Below are positions 1 to 13,400 of a stretch of 64,000 nt of DNA, in pieces. The notes beneath the pieces were generated by a model. It saw nothing but the letters and a program-made list of their open reading frames with translations. It was not told the DNA's origin and searched no databases. The DNA lies in NCBI GenBank assembly GCA_022266195.1, contig WHVY01000007.1, positions 3,100,001-3,164,000 on the forward strand. Reading direction: 5' to 3'. The position numbers and the translations under genes were made by a program. This stretch comes from Tetranychus cinnabarinus (lineage: Eukaryota; Arthropoda; Arachnida; Trombidiformes; Tetranychidae). Positions within the stretch are counted from its first letter, which is position 1, and each line of letters starts with the position of its first letter.

Positions 1-3000
1 CTCCTTCGAACTGGATTGTTCAGTTTATCCCATCGCAATCAAGGTAAAATTTGTTTTCTCTTTTTATGCTCAATTTAAATTTTAATTCTAATTTTAAAGG
101 CAAAAAGGTTGCTTCAAATGTTTAAGCTGTGTTGAAATTTATTTTCACTGCAGAGCTTAATTAGGTAACAGCCCCTCACAGTTTGGGCGCTTTTTTACTT
201 TTGGATTTTATCGTCTGCTTTGCTCTATTTTAAATGTCTTTTTTTCAAGGTTAGTCCGGACAAAGTTCATGATTTTTTTACTGTTTTTATATTCATATAT
301 TTATATTCATCAGTAGTTAATTATAAATCTGTTAAAATGTCAACTAGACTGTTAATTTTGGGCAAATTATTACACGTATTTGTAATTATTGAACATGCTT
401 GAACATGTCCACTTTGTGTTTGCTGTAACTTGTGATTTTAATGTTAAATTCACAGAGTATAAACTACTCTTCGGCTGAATCAATGTTTATTCAACATCAA
501 TTTTTGTGGATAATTAATGGATCACTTTGAAATCAGCTTTATTCCTTGATTAAAGACTAATTAATTGACCTTGATTGGCTCAAGATGACCTTCTATTTCT
601 TAAAGATATGGGTACAAACGGACGCTTTATCCAGATGCAGCTGAAAGCCTCATTTGTAAGCTTTTTCAACGGATTTTAACGCTTAAACTGTATCGGTGAT
701 CTATTAATGAATGCGGACCAATTGTAAAGGGTGTCAGAAATAAAATGCTTGAAAGGCAGAAATTAAACTAAAAATTATTGGCTTCAGATAATTTTGGTTA
801 GACAAATGAAAACGATTTTTGATAAGATGATTTTATGCGACATCTTTGTGTGAAAAATGAAGATTTAATCTGGTGGTTATTTTACCGATTTCTTAAAAAA
901 AAGTGCCCTTAAATCTTCATTTTTTCACACAAAGATGTCGCAGAAAATCATCTTATCAAAAATCGTTTTCATTTGTTTAACCAAAATTATCTAAAGCCAA
1001 TAATTTTTAGTTTAATTTCTGCCTTTCAAGCATTTTATTTCTGACACCCTTTACATTTATCGTTTCAATGTTTTTCAGACCCGATTTCATACGAATACGA
1101 CTTCTTGGTATGCTTTGTATTGATTTTTGATTCTGTCTGTTTCATTATAAAACTTATGTCTTGTCATTTCTTTAAGAAATATGAAACTTCAGCCATGTCA
1201 GAGCAATTACTCTTTTACTCTCTTATTTATTATATACTTATTGATATTTGATTAACTTTCTCTGGTACAGCTAATAGTAAAACTGTTTATTTGTTTGTTT
1301 TCTGTTCCCCTCTTGTGATTCAGTAAACTTGATAGTTTTTATTTATATTTGTCCAATGATGAAGATAGATTGATACAGTTTTTAATGAGTCAACTGTTCA
1401 ACTGTATCTTATTAAAGTTTATCTACAATATTATCCAATATCCAATCCAGATATATTATCAGCAATAACTTACAACAAGAAACTGAACATGAACTGAGAA
1501 AATAAATGATGAAAATTGAACCCAAAAATTTAATTAACCAACCCAAGTTAATCAATAATGGCTAATTGAGAGAGAGTAAAAGAGTAATTCAAAATGTTCA
1601 CAACCAACCGAATAAAGTCGATAGATTTAGGTGTTACAATTGTAGCTTCAATTGACCAACAATATCCATTTTGACCTTTAAAAGTTTCAATTTTCTTTGA
1701 AAGAAATGTATTTTAATTTCCTTCCCTGAATCCTGACAATTTGTAAAGTGTCAGTAAATTTCACAACTCGATTTAGATTGGGATAAATGCGATGATTTAG
1801 CCTGGTGATACTTGAAAACGTTTGATATGATTGATGGTAAAAAGGATCAAACTAAGCTTTAAGCATCTTTTAGATCCCTTTTGTTTTGTTCAAAAAGACA
1901 CTTTAGGAAGCAAATTTTGGTTCCCTTCACCTCTCAGTCTTGAGTCATTTCATTTATTGAATCTTGTCATTTTTGTCTGAAAAACTGTTGCTTGAAAATC
2001 TAATTGAATCTGTTCTAATAGTTGTTTCCTAACTTTCATCGTGTCTTTCATGTTTCTACTTCAGTCTTTGGTCAAATCTTTTCGTTAACATCTCCATCAT
2101 TATTGTCATCATCAGTTTTTTTTCATTTCATCTTCATATTTCTCTTATTATCATCTCTTACCTTTCCCGGTCTACTCCCAATAGGGATTGAGTGTTGAAA
2201 AAATGTTCAGAATTATTTTTTCTCTCTCTCATCTCTTATTATCAAGATATAAAAAACTAATATTATTTTTTTCTCTTCTCATTATTAGTATTAACTTGAT
2301 AGTGATTTTTGATCAGCTCTCTCAAGAGATACACTCACATGCACTTATACAAACAAAGGAGATGCGACAATGGAAAGTGTAATCAACGGAAAGGGAAAAA
2401 AAGTAAAGCAAATGGACAAATCTGATGTTAAATCTTGTCAATAAATCAAACATTTTGTGGACGATTTAAGCTTTACCGTTGCTCTTCATTTTGTTACCAC
2501 TTTTGTTTGCCATTGTGTTGTTATGAACACGTATTAATGACTGGGAAACAAAACAACATCAACAACTAAAACTGAAAGAGATGAACAAAAAAAGCTCAGC
2601 TAAATAATGATAGGATTAAGCTCATGAAGCTATTATATTATTATCGTATTATATTTTTAGTATATATCTGTCAAAAGTTTCATGTCTTTATCCTTTTCCC
2701 TGAGCTTGTTTTTTTTCCTCTTCATAATAATATTGTGTGCCTCAAAATTGTCCAAATTAGTAGTTACCCATTGACTCTGGCAACTTGTCAAAAATAAGAG
2801 ATTGAGGTCATTTTTTGTCTTGCCTCGTCTGTTCTTGACCGACTCTTGTTGCCCAACATTCAATGGATTCAATTTAGCTCTTGTTCAGTGTCTATTGAGT
2901 CTACAATTCAACTCTAAATTGTTGCCTTCATTTGGTTTCTGGTTAACTACTATGAACCTACTATCAACTAGTATGAAAGTCTCATTTTTGCCTCATTTTA

Positions 3001-6000
3001 AGTTTTTAATGTTCAGGCTCAACCAGTTGTACAGAATTGATTTGTAACTTATTTGTTACTTGACTGTTTAATTTACTCTGACTGTTATATACTTGACAGT
3101 GTTTAACTTTATTGCACAAAAGATACACCTTCAGGATATAAACTGATTACAATAGATTTGAACAAATGAGTTTCTCATTTTGTCTTCAAAATGATATCTG
3201 TCCGATTCAATATTATTTTGACGAAAAATTCATTGAGTTGTCTTTTTTGTTGTTGTATGTCAACTGTTGAAGCCATGAACAAGAGAAAAGTCAATTGGAG
3301 AAAAAAAGAAACACGAAAAAAAGGAAAAATGTTTTTAGCTTCTTCAGGGTAAATTGAAAGCTATTCACTTTTCCTAATGATAATCATTCTTATATTGTCA
3401 TTCATCCATTTTTCATAACTTGATGCATAATTGTAAATTAAATTGCAACTTGAATTTACCCTGAAGATAATCATGATTTTACTCGAATATTGTCAAATAT
3501 CTGAAAATGAACTGATCACTTTTACTGCGTCTTTTGGTTCCTAAATTTTGTTTTACCGCTACTATTGATTGATTGATTACTTTTTAAATATAATTACAGT
3601 TAATACCTGTAATCAAAATCATAATAATAATAGTTTTTTTGCCGTATTACATGAAAGTAAAAGTGCAACATTGAGAGTTTTTGCTTTGATCAGATTAACT
3701 TTCCCTTGATGCTTGATTTTTGTTCATTTCTTTCCACTTGTCACATAACAATATTATTATAACAATTATTATTATCATTATTTTCATTCTCATTATTAGA
3801 ATTGATTTCTATCTTTACTTTTCACCATTTAATCAGTTGTCTTGTTATTGCCATTGTCCCAAAATTGAAGGAGAAGCCAAAAGATTGGAGTGAAATGTTA
3901 AGAGCCAAATCCTTTTATACTTGATAAATATTAATCTGTATGCGAATCAATTCTGATCAATGAACCTTAAACTCATCAGGTTTCTTCATCTTTCTCTGTA
4001 TCATCATTAGCCTCTTAATTTTTCATCTCATTCAGCAATTGAAAAACATTCTCATCTGAATTGTCTTTTTTTCCTTTCTCTTTTAGTTGTTTTGTGAAGA
4101 AAAGTGTTTAATATCCAATTAAGAGTCAAGAATGGAAATTATTTCCACCAGAAAATCATAAATTGATTATTACGATGATGATGACGATGGCAATGATCAT
4201 GATGACGGAGACGATGAAAATTTACTTTTGGACCAATGAATTTTTACGCTTGTGTAACATCAGAATGCAAATTGTTTTATATTGAAATGAATTTGCAGTT
4301 TTCATGAAACAGTATTGGAGAAAGAATGAAGAAAAAGGAAAAAAGCCAATTTAATCAACTTTATTAAAAGTTATCAAGCTGATATCAAGATGATTCATAT
4401 AAAAAAGATGCGATTGAAGCAGTCATTTATTTCTGCCATGGTTGAGGGAAATGTAATGATTAAGTTAACTGTTGGCTTTGACTGAGGTGAAACTTGACTT
4501 GCATTGTCAAACATTTTCACACTCACATGGTAAACTTGAATAGATCAATGGCCAGTCTCTTTGGTTAAACAAAAGCCAAAGAAGCACCAAATTTGCTGAC
4601 CTGATAGTAATGATAATTCATCTGGCTATCATTTTTACCATGATCGCCCTTCATCAGTTGAACCTCTCGAGTTTGCCGTAACTTATGATAATGATGTTGA
4701 TAAAAGGAGAAAAATTTAGGTGTCTTTTTTCACACTCAATCGACCGCATCATCTATTGCCTCTTCATCATCATCATCTTTCTTCAACGTAATACTTTTAT
4801 AAAACAAAAAGAAAGTCTTGTAATGTTGATTTTCATTAACCTCGCCTTTTCTGAGTGTTACAATGTTCCTTAGCGTTTATTATGGGTGAAAAAAATCGTT
4901 GAGCATTTTTTACTTTTTATTATCATCACAACAGTTAGGATAAAATAATGTTTTCAGACAATAAAATGTGTAAAATGCAATTACACTTTTCCTCTTTTGT
5001 TGTGATATTAGCTGCAAAAAGAATGGGAAAAAAAGGAGAAGAAAAATTGGATAAAATCTGTAAAATAACCTTTTTTTTGCTTTCAACCTCAATTTCATTT
5101 TCATTCTAGATTCCTACACATCTTTGACATGATACATGAACCATGAACTTTGTCCAACACACAACACTTCATTCCTTTTAATCTTGTGTTAACTCTTTCA
5201 ATTTGTTTTAATAATTTTATCTCCAAGTTAAATTATTAATACAATGTTTTGCCTTCAACCTACAATGGTTGATGAACAGTGAATTCGCACTGACTTTACC
5301 AATCAACTATTAATTAATTGTCTTTAATGACTTTTATACAAATGAGACTCATTTTATTAAACTTTTTACAATCAAATGTTTAGTCTGAAATCAGAGAAAC
5401 CAGACTAAATGAATGAACAGTTTCTACTTTTTGCTTAACATTGACCTTTTTTGCTCTCCTCACATTTTACTCAATCATTTTCAATTCATTTAACTTGAAT
5501 GAACACGAAACAATTTATATTAATCACAATTTTACTTTTCTGTCTTTCTTTTCTTTCTTTTTTCTCTCTTGCTCAGTATGACTTGAGATTTGGCAATCCA
5601 TTTTGGAACAGCAAAACCATTGGATTTCTTGGTATTTGTGTTAAATTTTTCACTAATTGGGCCATTATTGCTGATGTTCATTATCTGGCTCCAGTTCATA
5701 GAAAGGTAATTATCAATGGTTCAATCAATATGGACAAATTGTAATTTAATTCTCAATTGTTGTTCTTTTCTTTTCTTGATTCAGGATTCAGAGACTGCTG
5801 TTGAATTTTCTGAGCGAGTTAGAGGATTGATTGCTGATAAAATTGGATTGAAAAAGATTGATCTTGATGGTTATAAAGTTAAATATTCAGTTGAAGAGAC
5901 AACAAGCAAGTTAAAACAAGAAAAGGAATTAGTTGTAAAGGATAAAATTGAAAGAAAAACATTTTCACAAATTGCTAATCAATCATTCAATTTTGGTTCC

Positions 6001-6030
6001 AATGGTGATTTGCTTACTCGCTCATATTGA
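1..6030 (+). CDS. GPAT4: GPAT3/4-type glycerol-3-phosphate acyltransferase, C-terminal part
   Basis: Three coding exons are visible: 1-43 (enters from outside the window, codon frame from base 2), 5577-5705 and 5785-6030 (TGA stop). All junctions are GT-AG and phase 0. The peptide reads SFELDCSVYPIAIK, then YDLRFGNPFWNSKTIGFLG, then a segment with TNWAIIADVHYLAP, and a charged tail rich in Lys/Glu. From my knowledge of the family, this order (E-L-x-C-x-V-Y-P-x-A-I-K, Y-D-x-x-F-G-x-x-F-W-N-S, W-A-I-x-x-x-V-x-Y-L-x-P) is the C-terminal third of vertebrate GPAT3/GPAT4, ER enzymes that acylate glycerol-3-phosphate to lysophosphatidate in triacylglycerol synthesis. The catalytic HxxxxD motif would lie upstream, outside the window. 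The tail diverges from the vertebrate one. A candidate polyadenylation signal AATAAA is at 6378-6383. Confidence 0.88.
44..5576 (+). other. long GPAT intron
   Basis: A 5.5 kb intron between two GPAT exons (donor aag|gtaaaa, acceptor ttgctcag|tat). It is AT-rich with many homopolymer and GAT/ATC runs. No ORF in it looks like a real exon. Its one clear structure is the long inverted repeat at 723-1055. Confidence 0.8.
723..1055. repeat. near-perfect long inverted repeat (145-bp arms, 42-bp loop)
   Basis: Left arm 723-867, right arm 910-1055, loop 868-909. By eye the arms differ at about three substitutions and one indel. The outer ends read tgtaaagggtgtcagaaata on the left and the reverse complement on the right. 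It is transcribed if the GPAT pre-mRNA is transcribed, and would fold into a long double-stranded stem. It could be a young foldback/MITE insertion: the only possible target duplication I see is a weak ATT on each side. It could also be a hairpin-RNA locus. No transposase is present. Confidence 0.85.
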
Positions 6031-9000
6031 TTCATCATTTTCATCATTTACCATCTCATTGTTCAACTAATTAAATTATCGTCAATTTGAATGAACCCAA
6101 ATGGAGATATTTGTTTTTCCTTGTTGCTCTTCTGGTTAAATCTGCTGAATTTGATATATTTTTTATACCAGCAAAAACACTCAATGAAAAAGTCAACCCT
6201 GAAATTGGATCAACCTCACATTTTACAAGAATTTTTACAAGATATTTTACCAAATTTTATGAAACATGAAACTGAAATAGTCAAGTCAAATAATGAATCT
6301 GTCCAGCTGTAAATGTAATTTATCGTTTATGGAAAAAATGTACTCTTTATCGTCTTTTCTGTGGTTATTAAGCGTTAAATAAAGGACAACAAATTGTGAT
6401 ACAAACTAACGATTATGAATACGATCATTTATGTTCCTTTATCAATTTTGTTCCAACAATTAGACGTTAATTTGATTTATTTCAATGGTAAATCACAAAC
6501 AAATGATGCTCGTTTGCTCCATTTACCTGGAATTTAGTTACAAAAACTCAATTCTCCATTAAACCAACAATTAAGATGACTTGATAAGCTTACATAAACT
6601 GTTGGCATAAACTTAAATTACAATTGAAGCTGAATGGAGTAAATTATGGTTACATTTTGAAGTTGTTGCACCAATGTCAAGATTAATTTTAAATACTTTC
6701 CATTCCCAGAGTTGGATATTAATTCATAGTTCAATCGATTAATGGAGATGAGACCAAATCAGCAACTGAATCCCACTTTGACTTCAAAGAAGCAACAATT
6801 TTGTCGGAATGATTGGGATTAACAGTTAACAAATCTTAGTCAGTTTGGTGGAGAAATTATATTTGAAACATTAGCAATTCAGAAGCTGATTTGTTAATGT
6901 CAATCAAGATGAGAAATGAAACATTCATGATTTGGTTCTGATAAACATTTTACTTGGATAACATTAGGTGAAACTTTTATTGTCTAATAAATTAGCAATA
7001 CTAATTAAAGTGAACAGTTGAACCAAGTTGAAAAGTAAAATTGATTTACAATAAAAACAAAACTAAAATCAGAATGCATCAGATGGTCAGGTTTAGAACA
7101 ATTTTTCACCATTTCTATCCTTTTCTTTACTCTTATTTTACTCCCAATTCATCTCATCATCATCATCATTATAGTCATCATCATTATAATCAACATCATT
7201 ATCAGCATGATCACGATTCCTGATGAAACGATAGCTACTTTTTTAGATTGAAGGAGAAACAAAAAAAGAGTAAAGTTGTGATAATAATGTTGTTCCTTTG
7301 TGAATTTTATATTAAATTGAAGTGAAAATTGAGGCAATTTTTATACTTTTATTGTCAGTTTAATTTGCTTTTTTATTTCTCTTCAAATGTTGCTGTCTTT
7401 TCACTTTTAGAATGAAAATGTTGATAGGAAAATGTTCATCTTATCAAAAAAAACCTCACATGATATCATTTCTTCATTTCCATCATTCTTTAATAGTAAT
7501 TATATTTTATACTCTTCGTCATTTTTTGTCTTACTTTTCATTTCCAAACTCATCAAAACAAAAATACCTTTCAACTAGACGCTATTATTACCATGATTAG
7601 TAAATAAAATGATAATCAAATCATATTTGTTGTATAATCTAGACAATCGAAGGTAAATAACATTAAAGTTGCTATTCAATTCGCATTTTGCTGCTTCTTT
7701 CAAATTATTTTTGTTTCACTGAATTTTCAACTCTTTTTTTCATCTCTACTTCAACTTGATCATTAAATTGTCTTGTCAAAAATCATGATTATAATGATAG
7801 TTACAGGAAAACTGATGCCTTTAACTTGATTAACATTTTTTTTCTTCAATTCTGTTAATCGAGAAATGAACTTTTTTCTTCTCTTGTTTATTGCAAACAA
7901 ATTTGATTGATTTGCTGAACATTGTTTAATGATGGCCAACAGTTTCATCTTGTCTTTCATTCCTAATGATATTGAGTGATTAAAAGATGCACAAAAATAT
8001 AAAATTTGATCAAGATGAATGAAATTCGCTTGTTCACCATTTAATGATTGATTACACTTTCATTGCTCCAAATCTACAATCTTAATCATTACAAAATTTA
8101 ATGCATTAATAGTATTAAAAGTTAGTGTCAACTCGCTTCTTTTTGCCTGGTTAATGGCTGTTTCAAAATAGTCTTGGCTTTTCTGTGATAATTTAATTTC
8201 TAGTTGCACTTGATCGGACAAGTTGAATTGTTATTCAGTTGGCGATTTAAAAGAGAGTCAAATTTAACTTTGAGATTTGTCTTTTTGATTAATGATCATT
8301 TCTTGATTTAATCAACAAATTGATGTTCTGTGGTTCCGTTTAACTGTTGTTTAACCTTTTTTTGTATATAAACTTATGGCTTATATTTTCGGGTTGTAAT
8401 TACATAAGTTTTAACATTTAATTTACTCCTTTTAGTTGGAGTAAATTGCTTCAATATCTTGGGTTAACTTCATTAGACTGGTCAATTTGAGATAGTTTGC
8501 ATTTTTGGGTGACATTGAATTGAAAATTTTGATTCTTTTGCTTTATATTTTTTTCATTTTGTTAAAATAATTGTTACAATTTTTACATGGTTAGTTGATA
8601 TAAATAGGACAGTTTAATAACATCTTGAACGACAAAAATGCATCGCTTTTTTGTTTCCATAAAATTGCAAAAAGTGATTCCTCTTTTTTGCTTGAAATAA
8701 AAGTGATATTTTGGAACAATTCTGGATGAAAATGGTAACACAGTTGATTAAAAAGTTGATTGATGGTTGCATTTGTTTGACGAGATAATGTTGATATCAC
8801 AATGTAAAATTGCTTCAAGGGGAAAAATTACAATTTAAGATGATTGAGCTCATCTTTTTAACAATAAAAGACAAAAATATGACTATTTTCAACTTTCAAT
8901 TTGACTATTTAGGAATGAAAATTGAAGTTTTAAAGACTGGACTGAAGATCATGAGGATTGAAAAATGAAGCTGCCATGTGATGAAAGGATGAAGCAAAAA

Positions 9001-10422
9001 ACAGGAATGGTCAAGTTGATTCAGTTTAGATAGTTTGTAATCTGTTTGAGAAAGGATCACAAAAAATGATGCTAAAGATGAGATGAGATTTTGATTATTG
9101 GACAAATTTCATTTCTCGCCATCTTTCAACTTGCTTGGCTTTCTGAGTTGCTGTATTTTGTTTCAGTATTTATCAGCTCATTTTGTTTGTTTCACTTGAT
9201 CCTTTTAACTGTAACATTTCTCTCTTCCATTCTTTGGATATGTAAGTGTAATTGAGCAAATATCATTTTGAAATATTTCAACAATTGAAGGATAATAAAA
9301 AGAAGAAGCTTTCAAGCCAGGAATAGAGAGTGAAAGTTAGCAAACTGTCAAAACAGGACGATACCAGACGATGATTGATGTGATCACTAAATGTTATTAC
9401 TTGACTTTATCTTTTTTCCTCTGTGTGATTATGCGGCTGATAGACTCTTTTTTGATACTTTTTTTCGTATATTGATAGTTTGTCCTTTGAAAAATGTATA
9501 AATCCGTTCAATGTGAATTGAATGCAAGTCAACTGTAGTCAACTATCAGTTGTTGATGGAGTATAAAGTGCATTGATAAGCTATTTTAAATACAGCAACA
9601 CTGTTCTTCCCATACATCAGCATTCAGTGACAGCAGCAAAGATAATTATGCAAGATTGGAAAAGATGGTCACAGATTTGTTTTACAAACGACTACCAGTT
9701 TAGTTGATATTTTTCACAAGTTTGACCAGAATAAGTTACGAGAGCAAAAAACGTTATTAAAGAGAAAGGATTGGAAAGAGAGACATCAGCAGTAGTCATG
9801 AACAATCTGTCAAAAAATCTGTTTAACTCGAGTTTCTGTTGATCAGTTTCTTTACTTCATCTTTTTCTTTGCTTTCCAAAAGTTGACCATTTGACTAGAA
9901 CTCTAGGTTTTCAATTTGTTGATGACCAGTTTTCCCTTCTTCCTGGAGTTGACTTTTCACTGAAATATTGCATCTGGGTTGAATTAAAGGCAGTGAGTAT
10001 TGTGAACAAAAAAATGGTCATCAACATGATGAGATGAGTTTTATAAAAAGGTCATTTTGGTTAACGAGGTTAGCATTTTCTCCATCACTTTTTTTCCCTT
10101 GATCCATCTCTTTACTTGATTTGGCTGTTGGATGTTTTTTTTCACTACCAACTATTTATTTTTGAGATGCTGGTGATGAAAATGATTATCATCAGTTGAG
10201 TGGTTTACTCTGATTATAGATATTACCTGAGATATAGGTCTTCAGGTTACAATTCTCAGAATGTTCGTTATGATTGGCTCTTTGGTTTCTAAGTATTTCC
10301 ATTTACTTTTTTTTCTTCTTAAATATATTACAATCTCTCTCGCTTTTTGATTGCGTATAACATTTTTTTTTGTTTATACAGATGCTCTGTTCTCCTTGTG
10401 CCACGAAAAAAGTAGTTGAACT
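6031..10422. other. intergenic / 3' flank between GPAT and PLD
   Basis: It contains the GPAT 3' UTR, a (ATC)n/(ATT)n microsatellite around 7155-7205, and AT-rich sequence with scattered trinucleotide runs. No exon with good splice signals or family similarity was found. The first ~900 bp may be decayed coding DNA (see the separate entry). Confidence 0.6.
6090..6312 (+). pseudogene. possible decayed coding stretch downstream of GPAT
   Basis: This open frame of about 70 codons ends at 6312 and has a protein-like composition in its last third (KSTLKLDQPHILQEFL then a Glu/Asn/Ser-rich end). The next few hundred bases read like coding sequence broken by stops and frameshifts. I do not recognise a family. 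It may simply be GPAT 3' UTR that happens to be open. Confidence 0.18.
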
Positions 10423-13400
10423 TTAGGTCCATACGGTTAAAGGCACAAGAGAAGCTTTGGATGCTGCACTTGGTTCGAGATTTTCATCTTTCAAAAAATT
10501 TAAAGGAAAACAGACTAAATGTCCTTTAATTTGGCCAATCTTTACCCTTGCCAGGTCAACATCAGTGTCAACTAGCCATGCTTTTGCTTTTCGCTGCCTT
10601 AATTGTTCATAATTATAAACTTCATCGGACGGAATAACACCAAATACTTCATCATAAATTTTGGTATTAGATTGAGCTATTTTGAGCCAAGTATCAAAGT
10701 AAAATGCATCAGAAATTGGATCTCGAACATCGATTCGTGAAGATTTAGAGCCACTTTTAGTTTGAAGGGAACCAAGATGTTCACGAAAGAGGTAACGCCG
10801 AAGTGATCCGATGAATTTACCACATTGATAGGGTTCGCCGTTCATTAGACCGTCTTCCATCTCAGTATCACGAATGACACAAGCAACTTCACTATCTCTT
10901 GATCCTGTTAAACTTCTGTCATTGATGTTAGACGATCCAATGAGCGCAACTCGATCATCTGCTAATATAATTTTACTGTGCACATAAACTAGTTCAGTAA
11001 CTGGTTTATCATTGAGCTCGTCATGATTGCGAAGAGAAAAAAAGGAAATATATTTGGTTATATCACCAATTTCTCGTTGAAGTCTTTGTAGAAGTGCATC
11101 ATTTCCTCTACAAATTGATTTGAGATTCCAATGTGTAATTATTTCCAAATTAGCTCCTGTTGATGTACCAAGTTCCCCTTCAAAGGCTGGCAACAGTGGG
11201 ATAATGATGTAAACTCGAAAAGTTTCATTGGCTCGATAAGCTCTGATTATTCGGCGAACAATGGCTTCACCAACTTCATTAACAACTTCTCTGGGATATT
11301 TTTTAAGTCCACCAGATCTAGTGATGAAAAATTGATTCTCAATGTAAATGTAATGACGAGAATTGTCAATAATGTCTATGTAGGCCTCATAGATTGATGA
11401 TTCAGTGAATTTGGTTCCAGTTGACCAATCCGAGACACTTCTGACCAATTGGCATTCAGCTCTGAAAGATGATCTATTAGGTTGATCATTATTTAATTTT
11501 TTATCGGATGATGGTAATGATTCTGTACCATTAGTAGATTTGGGACACAACCAGTCATATTTGGAATGAAATTGAGCCTTTTGGCATTTAGTAAAGTTCC
11601 AGCGTTCAATAAAATGTCTGGCAACGTCTTTAGCAGCATTACCTTCAACCATCATGCCAACATCATGCCAAGGCATTCTAACAATTTTACGTCGATCAAT
11701 ACTATCCTCAAAGGGTCGATTAAAATCACATGGATCTTTGGCAATAAAATTACAATAATCTTTACCAATCCATAATTTGTTTCCTCCAGATAAATCGGTC
11801 AAACCGAGTTCACTTGGTGTTCGCCGAAGGGCACATTTCTTTTCAGTTTCATTAAGCTCGATATCATCAAGAGAATCCAATGAAGAAGATCTACGAATAA
11901 TGGTGTGACGTCGAAGTTTCTTTAAATTCTGGTTGTTAATTAAAGTTTATGATGTTCGTTTCCATGTCACCAATGAAGTTATTCAAAGCAAAAACCAATG
12001 AGAAAAAAAACGAATTAGAAAAAAGAGATTAACAAAGGAGATTAATTTTCAAAGTGAAATTAACTGTTGCTATCTACAAGAAAAGACAACTGAATTGGAT
12101 AATTAGTTTCAATTACAGTTCATTCTTTGCTTTTAAGTGAATTTTTCTTCAAATGCAGGGTTAGCCTCTTGGAAAAAAATGAAGATGAAGAGTTTAGAAG
12201 GAACCAGGGAGGAAATTTGTAAAAAAATAGTTGACAGAGAGGTTGTTGAGGAGAATGAGAATTATTTCTAGACAGCCATTCAGAGGAAAATTTACAATCC
12301 TTTCAACCTTAATTTTGTCTTTAATAGATTAGATTTACTGAGATGTCAGGAGACTTGAGACAATTCTTTTTCATCCCTATTGATAAAACTAAAATGTCTA
12401 AACTGAAACTGAAAGTTCAAAGAACATGGCTGGAAACTATTTTACTAAATTTTGATCCAATTATATCAAATTGAAAAGTTGTACGCATACATTTTTTTCA
12501 CTGCTACTCTCATTATGTGGTAATAGTGGTCATTAGTTGTTGATTAACTTGATATACTCACTGCAACAACACGAAATAAAGTTTGAGAGCTAACAGCTGG
12601 CCTTAGCTCTAGATTAGAAGAGCTGGAATCATTATTTGGATGGTTGTTGTTATTTTTATCACCATTATCATTAAATGTCGTCACATTATCTTTAGACTCT
12701 GGAACCAAAAAACTGACTGAATTTTTAAATTTATCGTCGCCCTTTTTTTGACTCTCTTGACGTTTGGCATTCATTAAGGCACAGGTTACACTGAAAAGAG
12801 AAGGATTGTCATTTTTCTCCGTAACAGATTGATTTGCTTTATCGATGGAGTCATTCAATGGATCTTCTATGACTTTTTTAGAGATGTCACCTAAATCAGT
12901 GAGGCGATGTTGAAATGTATCCCAACGTCCATAGCAAAGATCGATTCCGGAAACAAAAGCAATTTTTTGATCAACAACAACGACCTTTTCATGATGAGAC
13001 CAGAAAATGGTTGCACCTTTAACAATATCAGGATGGCGAAGGATTTTTATATTTGGATGTAAACCCATTAAAATTTTCTTTGTGTAAACGCTACTGATTT
13101 GAAGTGCAAGTTCAATCTCCTTGTAAACAAGTATAAAAACGGCAACTCCTTGAGATGCTTTGCGAGAAAGTAGAATATCCAATCTCCAGATATCACCATG
13201 AATAACAGGTCTTTTCAAGTAAATTTCTGGACTTAACCACCATCCAGTAATAAATATTTCTTCTTTAGCGGAATCTAAAGCTTCAGCGACTGCTTCAAAA
13301 TACGAGACTCCATCAACATACCACTGACATGGTGTATTTGGACGCGGTGGGGCGAATGATTCATAACGATTGGGTTGAGTGTAGTCTTTGCCTAAAGTTG

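Noticed and set aside
7041..7223. Small His-rich open frame
   Set aside because: The histidines come from an ATC/ATT microsatellite; there is no splice or homology support.
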